Shown: positions 1 to 7,524, numbered from the stretch's first letter. The stretch: DNA of 11,839 nt from Dehalococcoidia bacterium (GCA_030667555.1 DAOUVR010000015.1:1-11839); one strand, 5' to 3'. Notes: generated by a model not told the origin, from the letters alone. Numbers and translations are program-made.

Positions 1-882
1 GCTGAGCTGGCCAAGTTTCAGATTGAGAGCTTCAAAGGCGTCTTGAGCATGATGGCGGGCAAACCTGTGATTATTCGACTCATTGACCCTCCGCTCCACG
101 AATTCTTGCCCAGTTATGAGAGGGTGCTGGTAGCAACCACTGAACTTCGCATTAGGAGCAATGACCCAGCCAAGCTGGCGGAGAGCGAAAAATTGCTCCG
201 CGCTATCGAGAGAATGCGTGAGGCAAATCCCATGATGGGGCTTCGCGGTTGTCGGGTGGGTTTGATGTTTACCGATATCTACAAGATGCAGATGCGTGCT
301 ATCTTAACCGCCGCCTGCGAGTTGGCAAAAGAGGGCATCGATGTTCGTCCTAAGATAATGGTCCCCCTTGTCGGTCACCAAAACGAGATGAGGTTTGTTC
401 GGGAACAACTGGAGAAAGTAGCGCTGGAGGTCGAGGCGGAGATGGGCACTACGGTTGATTGTAAAATCGGCACCATGATCGAGATCCCTCGTGCTGCCCT
501 CATCGCTGATGAGATCGCTCATTATGCCGAGTTCTTCAGCTTTGGCACTAATGACCTGACACAGTATACCTTCGGCTTTAGCAGGGACGATGCCGAGGGC
601 AAATTCCTTTTGCAATATGTAGAAAGAGGGATCTTGCCTGAGAACCCGTTTCAAGTGCTTGACCGCGACGGTGTAGGAAAGTTGATTAAGGCCGCAGTAG
701 AATTGGGTCGGAAGGCCAGGCCAGATCTTGAGCTGGGCATCTGTGGCGAGCATGGCGGGGATCCATCGAGCATCCATTTCTGCCACCAAGTAGGCTTGGA
801 CTACGTGAGCTGCTCCCCCTTCCAAGTACCGATTGCTCGCCTTGCCGCAGCCCAGGCAGCACTTTCGGTAGGGGAGGGGTAG
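1..882 (+). CDS. ppdK: Pyruvate, phosphate dikinase, C-terminal part (5' end outside window)
   Basis: PPDK interconverts pyruvate, ATP and phosphate with PEP, AMP and pyrophosphate in the cytoplasm. The frame is open from base 1 and gives 293 residues, about the last third of a protein usually near 870-900 residues; the true start is upstream. What is visible is the C-terminal PEP/pyruvate-binding TIM barrel: PVIIRLIDPPLHEFLP near the start, then MVPLVG, the SFGTNDLTQ motif, and the catalytic-cysteine segment GICGEHGGDPSS with its Cys codon at 742-744. The reading frame is intact and ends in TAG. The next gene (dgt) starts 16 bases later, and the AGGAGG ribosome site for dgt sits directly after this stop, so the two are probably co-transcribed. 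PEP synthase and enzyme I share this barrel, but the match to PPDK motifs is closer. Confidence 0.96.
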   Translation, partial: AELAKFQIESFKGVLSMMAGKPVIIRLIDPPLHEFLPSYERVLVATTELRIRSNDPAKLAESEKLLRAIERMREANPMMGLRGCRVGLMFTDIYKMQMRAILTAACELAKEGIDVRPKIMVPLVGHQNEMRFVREQLEKVALEVEAEMGTTVDCKIGTMIEIPRAALIADEIAHYAEFFSFGTNDLTQYTFGFSRDDAEGKFLLQYVERGILPENPFQVLDRDGVGKLIKAAVELGRKARPDLELGICGEHGGDPSSIHFCHQVGLDYVSCSPFQVPIARLAAAQAALSVGEG

Positions 883-898
883 GAGGCCCTTTCAATCG

Positions 899-1957
899 AT
901 GGTGTTTATGGTTCACGATGATATACGTCAGCGAATTGAGGAAAGGGAGGAGAGCCTTTCACCATATGCAATGAAGAGCAGGCTTTCACAGGGCAGGCTG
1001 AAGCCCGAAGAGCCCTGCCCGATGCGTACTGCTTTTCAGAGAGATCGTGACCGTATCATCCATTCCAAGGCATTCCGCAGACTGAAGCACAAAACCCAGG
1101 TTTTCATCGCCCCATTGGGCGATCACTACGTGACACGGTTGACACATACCCTGGAGGTTTCTCAGATCGCCCGCTCGATAGCACGGGCCTTAAACTTGAA
1201 CGAAGACCTCGATGAGGCCATCTCCCTTGGCCATGACCTGGGTCATACACCGTTCGGACATGTGGGTGAGGAGGTTTTGAATAACCTTTTCCCCGAAGGG
1301 TTCAGGCATAACGAGCAGAGCCGAAGGGTGGTTGACATCTTGGAGAAGGATGGGCAGGGACTGAACCTAACATGGGAGGTGAGGGAGGGTATCCTCAGGC
1401 ACGCTAAGACAGGGGTCGATATTCTGGGGGAGGATTGGGGCGAGGTTGGAACCCTGGAGGGTCAGGTTTGTAAGATCGCTGATATTATCGCCTACGTAAA
1501 TCACGATATCGGCGACGCAGTGAGGGCAGGCATCATCTCGGATGGTGACCTTCCCCGTCAGGCGGTGGCTGTTTTGGGGCGTTCACATTCTGAGAGGATC
1601 AACACCCTGGTCTCGGATGTGATCGACTTCTCGTGGGCTGCTACAGGGGCAGCTCGTTGTGGAAGGCCTGTCATCAGTATGAGCCCTGAAGTGCTTGAGG
1701 CGGCAGAAATGCTTCGCCAGTTCGTCTTCGAAAGGGTATACAATAAAGTAGCTGGCGATCAGGCGGAGCGCGCTCGGGAGGTGATCAGTGTTCTCTACGA
1801 GTATTTTGTAGAGAATGAGGAAAAGTTGCCCGAAGAGTACTCAAGGCGCGATGATAGCGTGGAGCGGAAGGCTGTGGACTATATCGCCGGAATGACCGAT
1901 AATTATGCCCTGAGGATGGCGGAAGAGGTTGCAAGGGGGGTAGATTTTTTAAGATGA
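899..1957 (+). CDS. dgt: dGTPase-like deoxynucleotide triphosphohydrolase (HD domain)
   Basis: Cytoplasmic HD-superfamily enzyme, 352 residues, expected to hydrolyse dNTPs to the deoxynucleoside and tripolyphosphate and so help balance dNTP pools. The family signature RDRIIHSKAFRRLKHKTQVF (about residues 50-69) is followed by the HD metal site: THTLE with His83, GHDLGHTPFGH with His112-Asp113 and His116, and later IADIIAYVNHDIGDA supplying the last Asp (195 or 203). The ATG at 899 was chosen because AGGAGG at 881-886 lies 12 bases upstream; an in-frame ATG at 908 is possible but further away. The stop overlaps the dnaG start as ATGA, so translation is probably coupled. The length fits the shorter dGTPase-like group rather than the about 500-residue E. 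coli Dgt, so substrate preference among dNTPs cannot be read from sequence. Confidence 0.93.
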   Translation: MVFMVHDDIRQRIEEREESLSPYAMKSRLSQGRLKPEEPCPMRTAFQRDRDRIIHSKAFRRLKHKTQVFIAPLGDHYVTRLTHTLEVSQIARSIARALNLNEDLDEAISLGHDLGHTPFGHVGEEVLNNLFPEGFRHNEQSRRVVDILEKDGQGLNLTWEVREGILRHAKTGVDILGEDWGEVGTLEGQVCKIADIIAYVNHDIGDAVRAGIISDGDLPRQAVAVLGRSHSERINTLVSDVIDFSWAATGAARCGRPVISMSPEVLEAAEMLRQFVFERVYNKVAGDQAERAREVISVLYEYFVENEEKLPEEYSRRDDSVERKAVDYIAGMTDNYALRMAEEVARGVDFLR

Positions 1958-3777
1958 GCGTCATCGATGAGATAAAACAAAGGCTCGACATTGTCGATGT
2001 TGTTTCGGATCATGTTACGCTTCAGAAAGCAGGGCGTAACTTTAAGGCATTATGTCCTTTTCATACCGAGAAGACCGCCTCCTTCTTCGTTTTTCCCGAA
2101 CGCCAGAGCTGGCACTGCTTTGGAAGCTGTGGAATAGGGGGGGATATCTTTTCCTTTGTGATGAAGAAGGAGGGCACTAACTTCAGTGAGGCACTCAGGC
2201 TTTTAGCGGATAGAGCAGGGGTAACCCTGGTCACAAGGCAAAAAGAGCGGGCTGAGGACAAAGAGGCGGAAAGGCTTTACCAGGTGAACGAGGCTGCCGC
2301 TCAGTATTATCATTACCTTCTTCTGAATGCCAAACCTGCCGAGGTGGTGAGGCGCTATTTAAGTGAGCGGGGTATCTCGAAAGAGACCATAGATAGCTTC
2401 GAGCTTGGCTTCAGTCCCGATAGCTGGGATGCATTACGTCAGCACCTAATTAGCCGAGGTTATAAAGGGGATGAGTTGGTGGCGGCAGGCTTGGTCGTCG
2501 AAAAGGATAGTGAGACGTCCTATGACATGTTTCGAAATCGCCTGATGATCCCGATAAGGAATGAGAAGGGGAGGGTTGCTGGATTTGGCGCCCGCGCTCT
2601 CGATGGCTCCACCCCCAAGTATCTCAACTCCCCTCAGACGAGGGTCTTCGATAAAAGTGGCATCCTCTATGGGCTAGACCGAGCGCGGGGAGCGATCAGA
2701 GAGCAGGGCTTGGCAGTTATTGTGGAAGGCTATATGGATGTTCTCACTGCCCATCAGTACGGTGTGGCTAATGTCGTGGCTTCTATGGGAACATCCCTAA
2801 CGGAGAAACAGATTGGCATCATAAAGAGGCAAACCAAGAACCTGGTCTTGGCTCTTGATGCCGATGCCGCCGGCGATGAGGCGACGCTTCGGGGTTTGGA
2901 GGTTGCTCGGCAGGCCTTCAGCGAGCGCATCTCCGACTCAAAGAGGGACTTAATGGGAGGCACCTCCAAGCTTCGGGGAGGTTTAAAGATAGTTCATCTG
3001 CCTAGAGGCAAGGACCCCGATGAGGTGATCAGGGAGAACCCCCAGCATTGGCAAATAATGGTTGATGGCGCCACATCGTTAATGGACTACTTGTTTGAGG
3101 CGGTTACATCGAAGCTAGATCTGGGCAAAGATGAGGGTAAAACGGATGCTGCGGAGCAGCTTCTGCCTCTCATTTCAGAGATAGCTGACGGCGTGGAGCG
3201 GGAACTATACTTGAACAAGCTCGCTCATCTGTTGGGGGTGGACGAGAAGACCCTATTCAGAAGGGCGGCTCAACTCCAACCGACTGTGAGGGAAAGGTCA
3301 ACGAGAAAAGTATCGTTGCCTTCAGCACAAACCATTCGTCATCCACTGGAGGAACGTTACCTCTCGCTCTTGCTGCAGCACCCAGAGCTTAGACATGGAG
3401 GCAAGGAGCTGCCGCCCGATTATCTTGAGGGCACGGAAAATCGTGAACTCTTCATCGCCTGGCTTGACTCCCCCGATGAGGAATCGCTACGCCAGAGCCT
3501 CGATGTCAGCCTGTGGGAGCATCTAGACTTCTTAATAGGAAGGGCGTTACCGCCGGCAAACAATAGGGAACTTGAAACCGCATTTTCAGATTGCACTCGC
3601 CGCCTGGGGGAGCAAAGGCTGAGGAGGTTGAAGACGCTAGAGGAAACACTCTTTTCAGAGGCGCAGTCTCAGGGCAACGAAGAAGAGGTACAAGCACTGC
3701 TTCAAAAGGCATTAGAACCAAATATCGAGCTAAGAAACCTTCTTTTAGAAAGAAAAAGAGCGCGAAAAGGAGCATAG
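1954..3777 (+). CDS. dnaG: DNA primase
   Basis: Makes RNA primers for lagging-strand replication at the replisome. The 607 residues are full length for the family. The N-terminal CHC2-type zinc domain has CPFH (Cys34, His37) and CFGSC (Cys55, Cys59); the last pair is spaced C-x3-C rather than the more familiar C-x2-C. The catalytic core contains PIRNEKGRVAGFGAR (about 200-214) and PKYLNSPQT. The TOPRIM domain has EGYMD (258-262) and the metal-binding LDADAAGDEA (301-310). The C-terminal part, which would bind the replicative helicase, is poorly conserved, as is usual. The ATG overlaps the dgt stop (ATGA), and rpoD starts 2 bases after the TAG. Primase next to the primary sigma factor is a long-known bacterial arrangement, linking replication initiation and transcription capacity in one transcript. 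Confidence 0.97.
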   Translation: MSVIDEIKQRLDIVDVVSDHVTLQKAGRNFKALCPFHTEKTASFFVFPERQSWHCFGSCGIGGDIFSFVMKKEGTNFSEALRLLADRAGVTLVTRQKERAEDKEAERLYQVNEAAAQYYHYLLLNAKPAEVVRRYLSERGISKETIDSFELGFSPDSWDALRQHLISRGYKGDELVAAGLVVEKDSETSYDMFRNRLMIPIRNEKGRVAGFGARALDGSTPKYLNSPQTRVFDKSGILYGLDRARGAIREQGLAVIVEGYMDVLTAHQYGVANVVASMGTSLTEKQIGIIKRQTKNLVLALDADAAGDEATLRGLEVARQAFSERISDSKRDLMGGTSKLRGGLKIVHLPRGKDPDEVIRENPQHWQIMVDGATSLMDYLFEAVTSKLDLGKDEGKTDAAEQLLPLISEIADGVERELYLNKLAHLLGVDEKTLFRRAAQLQPTVRERSTRKVSLPSAQTIRHPLEERYLSLLLQHPELRHGGKELPPDYLEGTENRELFIAWLDSPDEESLRQSLDVSLWEHLDFLIGRALPPANNRELETAFSDCTRRLGEQRLRRLKTLEETLFSEAQSQGNEEEVQALLQKALEPNIELRNLLLERKRARKGA

Positions 3778-3779
3778 CA

Positions 3780-5333
3780 ATGACGTTGGGAGGAAACGAA
3801 AAGGAGAAGGAGAAGGAGAGAGAGCATCATCCATCGGATGATGGAGATGAAGATGTGGAGGATGTCTCTGGCGTTGAGGCGGAGCATGAACCGGAACCGC
3901 TAAAGGGTGTTGATGCCGCTTTCCTCAGTGACGATATTGCGGCCGAAGAATTGGAACCTGTGAAGATTGCCGACTTGGGGCAGAAGGTTGCCGCATTGGT
4001 GGAAACGGAAGAGGCAAAGCCCGAGATTGAACATGATGTGGAACAAGAAGGGCAGGATATCATCGATGATCCGGTACGCATGTACCTTCGTGAGATTGGC
4101 AGGATATCTCTCCTCAACGCCAGTCAGGAGAAAGTATTGGCGAGCAAGATGGAGCAGGAGAAGCATATCAGGAAGATCACTAATGAGTTGTTTGCAAAAT
4201 CAAGTACCCGACCCGCGGCGGCTGACATCACGCTCGCTGTGCTGGAACAGATATCCCAGTCCTCCTCCCTCATCGATATGGTGGCGGATGAGGTTGGGCT
4301 GCTTCCCGCGGCGACTGTGAGGGAGAGGATTTCCGACCCAAGGTTCCGTGCTGCTATTGACGGACCGCTCGACCAGCGATTGGTAATGGCTATTGCAGAG
4401 AGAACTGGGCATCGTGTACCGGATGTAGAAAAGGCATTGGTGAACCTCTCATTGAATAGTGCCCTATTGGCGCCGGGGATTATGGAGGCTATTAATGGCA
4501 AATCCGTCATGTGGGTAAGCACACTTCTATCGGAGCCCGACTTCATCGCCTTACTCAAAGACCGAGAGAAGGAATTCAAAGCATATTTGGAGATGATCGG
4601 AGAAGAAAGCAGCAAGGCGGAAAGGCATCTTGTCGAGGCTAACCTCCGTTTGGTGGTTAGTGTTGCTAAGAAGTATATAGGGCAGGGGATGCCGCTTCTT
4701 GACCTTATTGAAGAGGGCAATATTGGGCTGATCAAAGCGGTGGAGAAGTTTGATCATCGAAAGGGTTACAAATTCAGCACTTACGCGACTTGGTGGATTA
4801 GACAGGCGATTACGAGGTCTATTGCAGACCAAGCGCGCACCATCCGCATTCCGGTTCACATGGTGGAGACCATCAATAGGTTGCACCGCACCAGCCGCCG
4901 CTTAGTTCAAGAGTACGGAAGAGAGCCGACCAGCGACGAGATTAGTAGGGGAATGGAGGTCACACCAGAGAAGGTGAGGGAGATCATGAAGGTATCTCAA
5001 GAGCCGGTATCGCTGGAGACCCCCGTAGGTGAGGAGGAGGACAGCCATCTCAGCGACTTCATCGAGGATCGTACTGCTTTGCCGCCTCCTGCTGCGGCTT
5101 TACACCAGCTTCTTAAGGAGCAGATCGAAGAGGTACTCTCTACCCTCAATCCCCGGGAGCAACGGGTGCTTCAATTGAGGTTCGGCCTTGAGGATGGGCG
5201 GGCTCGCACATTGGAGGAGGTAGGCAGGGAGTTTGGGGTCACCAGAGAGCGCATCCGTCAAATCGAGGCCAAGGCGTTGAGGAAGCTGCGTCACCCCAGT
5301 CGCTCCAAGAGGCTCAAGGATTATCTCGAATAG
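3780..5333 (+). CDS. rpoD: Primary RNA polymerase sigma factor (sigma-70/SigA)
   Basis: Directs RNA polymerase to housekeeping promoters. The protein has 517 residues. The start at ATG 3780 is favoured because AAAAGGAG (3765-3772) lies 7 bases upstream and the dnaG stop is 2 bases before it; the frame stays open upstream to 3591 only inside dnaG. Residues 1-90 are highly charged and acidic, in place of a recognisable region 1.1. Region 1.2 is about 96-128 (DDPVRMYLREIGRISLL). An insert of about 150 residues follows (about 129-278). Region 2 is about 280-350 (LVEANLRLVVSVAKKYIGQG, then YKFSTYATWWIRQAITR), region 3 about 360-437 and region 4 about 440-517, ending with the helix-turn-helix TRERIRQIEAKALRKLR. 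Complete regions 2.4 and 4.2 and the large non-conserved insert indicate a group 1 sigma rather than an alternative factor. Confidence 0.97.
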   Translation: MTLGGNEKEKEKEREHHPSDDGDEDVEDVSGVEAEHEPEPLKGVDAAFLSDDIAAEELEPVKIADLGQKVAALVETEEAKPEIEHDVEQEGQDIIDDPVRMYLREIGRISLLNASQEKVLASKMEQEKHIRKITNELFAKSSTRPAAADITLAVLEQISQSSSLIDMVADEVGLLPAATVRERISDPRFRAAIDGPLDQRLVMAIAERTGHRVPDVEKALVNLSLNSALLAPGIMEAINGKSVMWVSTLLSEPDFIALLKDREKEFKAYLEMIGEESSKAERHLVEANLRLVVSVAKKYIGQGMPLLDLIEEGNIGLIKAVEKFDHRKGYKFSTYATWWIRQAITRSIADQARTIRIPVHMVETINRLHRTSRRLVQEYGREPTSDEISRGMEVTPEKVREIMKVSQEPVSLETPVGEEEDSHLSDFIEDRTALPPPAAALHQLLKEQIEEVLSTLNPREQRVLQLRFGLEDGRARTLEEVGREFGVTRERIRQIEAKALRKLRHPSRSKRLKDYLE

Positions 5334-5341
5334 GGTGATAA

Positions 5342-5938
5342 TTGAACACATTAAGAACCGCTTTCCTCGCTTTAGGCTCTATCTTTTCCTTGCTGCTGAT
5401 AGTTACTGGTGTCGTTGGTTACCTCCTAACTGGTCCAGCGCCAGTGGCATGGTCAACAACACCAAAGCAGTGGAACTGGTATGAAGCAAGAAATCTGGAT
5501 GACAGCATCGAAGAGCTTCAGCAACAGATAGATGAAGCCTCCATCGGGGATAGCGTGACTCTGATCCTCATTGAGGAGGAAGTAAACTCCAGGCTAAATG
5601 AGCTTGCTACTGGTGGGCAGCTTCCTATGCGGATGAGAGATATCCGGGTCCACTTCGATGAGGGTGTAGTGAAGTGTTCGGCAATAGTCGATTTGGTTAT
5701 CGACGTACAGGCGGCCGTTGAAGCCAAAATAGGGATCCAAGACGGAAAACCTGACATAACGATTGAGCAATTCTACCTCGGCAGGCTTCCCATTCCCAAA
5801 ACATTGACATATAACGTGATAGCTGCGCTTATAGATGGGGCGGATAAGCGATTGCAGAGTCTTCCTATCAAGCTAACGCGAATCGTAATCGGAAATGGGT
5901 GGATGATTATCAGCGGAGAAGTAAAGGAATCACCCTAG
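5342..5938 (+). CDS. Membrane-anchored protein of unknown function
   Basis: No family recognised with certainty. The 198 residues begin with one hydrophobic segment (about residues 5-30, FLALGSIFSLLLIVTGVVGYLL) preceded by Arg5, then a short Pro/Trp-rich stretch, then an extracytoplasmic-looking domain of about 150 residues. There is no lipobox Cys, so an uncleaved N-terminal anchor is most likely. The soluble part alternates short hydrophobic strands and an amphipathic helix (LILIEEEVNSRLNEL, VHFDEGVVKCSAIVDLVID, GRLPIPKTLTYNVIAALIDG, IVIGNGWMIISGEV). That layout resembles YpmS-like or LmeA/DUF2993-like lipid-binding proteins, but this is only an impression. The start is TTG, with AGGGTGA at 5332-5338 three bases upstream; no ATG fits. 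It is 8 bases after rpoD, so probably the last gene of that operon, and its TAG overlaps the ffh stop on the other strand. Confidence 0.8.
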   Translation: MNTLRTAFLALGSIFSLLLIVTGVVGYLLTGPAPVAWSTTPKQWNWYEARNLDDSIEELQQQIDEASIGDSVTLILIEEEVNSRLNELATGGQLPMRMRDIRVHFDEGVVKCSAIVDLVIDVQAAVEAKIGIQDGKPDITIEQFYLGRLPIPKTLTYNVIAALIDGADKRLQSLPIKLTRIVIGNGWMIISGEVKESP

Positions 5939-6321
5939 CGAAGTATGGATGGCAGGCCTTTGCCCCTGGCCACCTGCTTCATTAGCTTCTGTGCTTGGTG
6001 GAACTGGTTTAAGAGTTGATTGACTTCTTGCGGTGTAGTTCCACTGCCTCGGGCGATGCGACGTCTTCTGCTCCCATCGATGATATTCGGATTGCGGCGC
6101 TCATGAGGGGTCATGGAGAGGATGATAGCTTCGACCTTTATTAGCTTATTGTCATCTATCTCTACCGAAGTGCGGCGGGCGATAGAAGAGAGACCGGGGA
6201 GCATCTCCACCAGTTGACTTAAAGGACCCATCTTCTGCATTTGCTTTAGTTGTCCCAGAAAATCCTCAAGGTCAAGGGTGGCATGGCGCACTTTCTTCTC
6301 TAGCCTTATTGCCTCATCCAC
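5935..6321 (-). CDS. ffh: Ffh M domain, separated from the GTPase part by an in-frame TAG
   Basis: This is the C-terminal 128 residues of signal recognition particle protein Ffh: the methionine-rich M domain that binds SRP (4.5S/6S) RNA and cradles signal peptides. Family landmarks are DLEDFLGQLKQMQKMGPLSQ, then MTPHERRNPNIIDGSRRRRI, and the RNA-binding ARGSGTTPQEVNQLLNQF. It is in the same reading frame as the upstream GTPase part; only the TAG at 6343-6345 separates them. A GTG at 6319-6321, eight codons after the TAG, is preceded by GGAGAAGG (6330-6337) with 8-base spacing. Re-initiation producing a separate M domain is therefore conceivable. If the TAG is an error or is read through, this is simply the end of one 439-codon ffh. 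The final stop (TAG) shares CTAG with the convergent gene ending at 5938. Confidence 0.88.
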   Translation of the reverse strand: MDEAIRLEKKVRHATLDLEDFLGQLKQMQKMGPLSQLVEMLPGLSSIARRTSVEIDDNKLIKVEAIILSMTPHERRNPNIIDGSRRRRIARGSGTTPQEVNQLLNQFHQAQKLMKQVARGKGLPSILR

Positions 6322-6342
6322 CTCTATTGCCTTCTCCGCTTT

Positions 6343-6345
6343 CTA
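6343..6345 (-). other. In-frame amber (TAG) codon inside ffh
   Basis: Reading the minus strand, the codons run ATG CTC ACC TTC ATC TAG AAA GCG GAG AAG GCA, that is MLTFI-stop-KAEKA. Intact Ffh proteins usually have Glu here (L-I-E-K-A-E), so one G-to-T change from GAG would explain the stop. Six genes in the window, including ffh itself, use TAG as their natural stop, so general reassignment of TAG to an amino acid is unlikely. Confidence 0.92.
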
Positions 6346-7254
6346 GATGAAGGTGAGCATATCTCCCATTCCCAGGATGCGTGATGCCAGACGGTCGGGG
6401 AAAAAGGTTTCAAGTGCGTCTGTCTTCTCACCGGTCCCGATAAACTTGATAGGCACGCCGCTGACCGATGCAATAGAGAGTGCGGCACCACCACGGGCAT
6501 CGCCATCCATCTTAGTAAGGATCAGCCCGGTGAGTCCCACCTTAGCGTGAAACTCCTCAGCGGCGCGTACTGCGTCCTGCCCCGTCATTGCATCCACCAC
6601 CACGAGCACCTCATGGGGCTTAAGCTCCCTTTTTATCTCTGCTGCCTCTCGCATCATCGCCTCATCGATGTGGAGACGCCCCCCAGTGTCGGCAATAACC
6701 CAGGTGGAAACTAGCTTTCTGGCATGCTTTAGAGCATGAGAGCAGACTGAAGCTGGCTTTTCTGAGGCGTTTTCGCTGTAGACTGGTATTTCAAGATGCT
6801 TGCCAAGGATGATTAGCTGCTCGATGGCGGCGGGTCGGCGATGGTCTGCAGCAACGAGCAACGGGCGTTGTCCCGAACTTTTCAGATGTTGGGCTAGCTT
6901 TGCCGCGGTGGTTGTCTTCCCCGAGCCCTGAAGTCCAACAAGCATCACTATTGTCGGGGGGTGCTTTGAGGTTATCAAATGGCTGGGACTGCCACCTAAA
7001 ATGGCAATAAGCTCTTCATTGACGATCTTGAACACCTGCTGCGCAGGGGTCAAGCTCTCCAGCACCTGCGTATCCAGGGAACGCTCCCGAACCCTACCGA
7101 TGAAATCCTTTGTCACTCTGAAGTGCACATCGGCCTCTAGAAGTGCTAGTCTCACCTCCCTCAGTGCCTCGTCGACATCCTTCTCAGTGAGCCTTCCCTT
7201 ATTCCCCAGCCTTTTGAATATATTCCCAAATTTCTCCGATAAAACCTCGAACAT
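6343..7254 (-). CDS. ffh: Ffh (SRP54) NG GTPase domain, ending at a premature TAG
   Basis: Ffh targets ribosomes making membrane and secreted proteins to the receptor FtsY. This reading frame holds 303 residues: the N-terminal helical bundle (about 1-95) and the G domain (about 96-295). G motifs seen are GLQGSGKTT (107-115), AADHRRPAA, DAMTGQDAV, TKMDGDARGG (247-256) and FIGTGEKTD. The G3 motif reads DTGGR (189-193) instead of the usual DTAGR. The frame ends just after LGMGDMLTFI, where intact Ffh continues into the M domain; that domain follows in the same frame (5935-6321). The ATG at 7254 has GAGG six bases upstream and a clear promoter 21 bases further up. Every other part of the frame is intact. 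This could be a sequencing error, a recent nonsense mutation, or a two-piece Ffh; which one cannot be told from this sequence alone. Confidence 0.93.
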   Translation of the reverse strand: MFEVLSEKFGNIFKRLGNKGRLTEKDVDEALREVRLALLEADVHFRVTKDFIGRVRERSLDTQVLESLTPAQQVFKIVNEELIAILGGSPSHLITSKHPPTIVMLVGLQGSGKTTTAAKLAQHLKSSGQRPLLVAADHRRPAAIEQLIILGKHLEIPVYSENASEKPASVCSHALKHARKLVSTWVIADTGGRLHIDEAMMREAAEIKRELKPHEVLVVVDAMTGQDAVRAAEEFHAKVGLTGLILTKMDGDARGGAALSIASVSGVPIKFIGTGEKTDALETFFPDRLASRILGMGDMLTFI

Positions 7255-7274
7255 ATGACACCTCAGGCATTGTT

Positions 7275-7303
7275 ATCTTAATGGGCATAGCATCGTGGGT
7301 CAA
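7275..7303 (-). promoter_or_regulatory. Sigma-70-type promoter for ffh
   Basis: On the minus strand TTGACC (7298-7303) and TAAGAT (7275-7280) are separated by 17 bases, the optimal spacing for the primary sigma factor. Transcription would begin near 7268, about 13 bases before the ffh ATG, leaving just enough room for the GAGG ribosome site. The -35 matches consensus at five of six positions and the -10 at four of six. Confidence 0.6.
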
Positions 7304-7388
7304 GATTACATGCTCGCCTGATGTAGTGGTTGTGCGGTCGGGGTAGACGGATGTGTTTGCCGGTGGGGCGAAGCATCAGCATGTCTCT

Positions 7389-7438
7389 TTACGACTGAAG
7401 CGAAGAACCCAAACAAGGATTGCTCGCTTCAGTCGTAA
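7389..7438. repeat. Perfect 15-bp inverted repeat (hairpin, 20-base loop)
   Basis: TTACGACTGAAGCGA at 7389-7403 is exactly repeated in reverse complement at 7424-7438. No T-run follows on either strand, so it is not a standard intrinsic terminator. It lies between the start of ffh and the 3' end of the coiled-coil gene, both on the minus strand, and would be in the 3' untranslated region of the latter. Two smaller hairpins sit directly beside it (7441-7457 and 7468-7481). Its function is unknown; a processed or structured 3' end, or a protein site, are both possible. Confidence 0.8.
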
Positions 7439-7440
7439 TA

Positions 7441-7481
7441 TCGCTGACGGTCAGCGAGATATGCTAGGTTGCTGAAGCAAC
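7441..7481. repeat. Two small adjacent hairpins
   Basis: TCGCTGA (7441-7447) pairs with TCAGCGA (7451-7457) around a three-base loop, and GTTGCT (7468-7473) pairs with AGCAAC (7476-7481) around a two-base loop. With the 15-bp stem next to them they make three stem-loops within about 95 bases, downstream of the coiled-coil gene. Neither is followed by a T-run. Confidence 0.5.
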
Positions 7482-7524
7482 TGCCGAAGGATGAGATTGA
7501 GAACCTGGCTTCGGCCTTGGCTCG

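Noticed and set aside
304..825. 173-codon minus-strand frame within ppdK
   Set aside because: Lies entirely opposite conserved PPDK catalytic motifs; a shadow of a real gene.
3591..3779. Upstream extension of rpoD to an earlier start
   Set aside because: This part overlaps dnaG in another frame and does not look like sigma factor; ATG 3780 has a good ribosome site and follows the dnaG stop.
6343..6345. TAG decoded as an amino acid such as pyrrolysine
   Set aside because: TAG is the regular stop of at least six genes here, including ffh itself, and Ffh has no known need for a special residue at this place.
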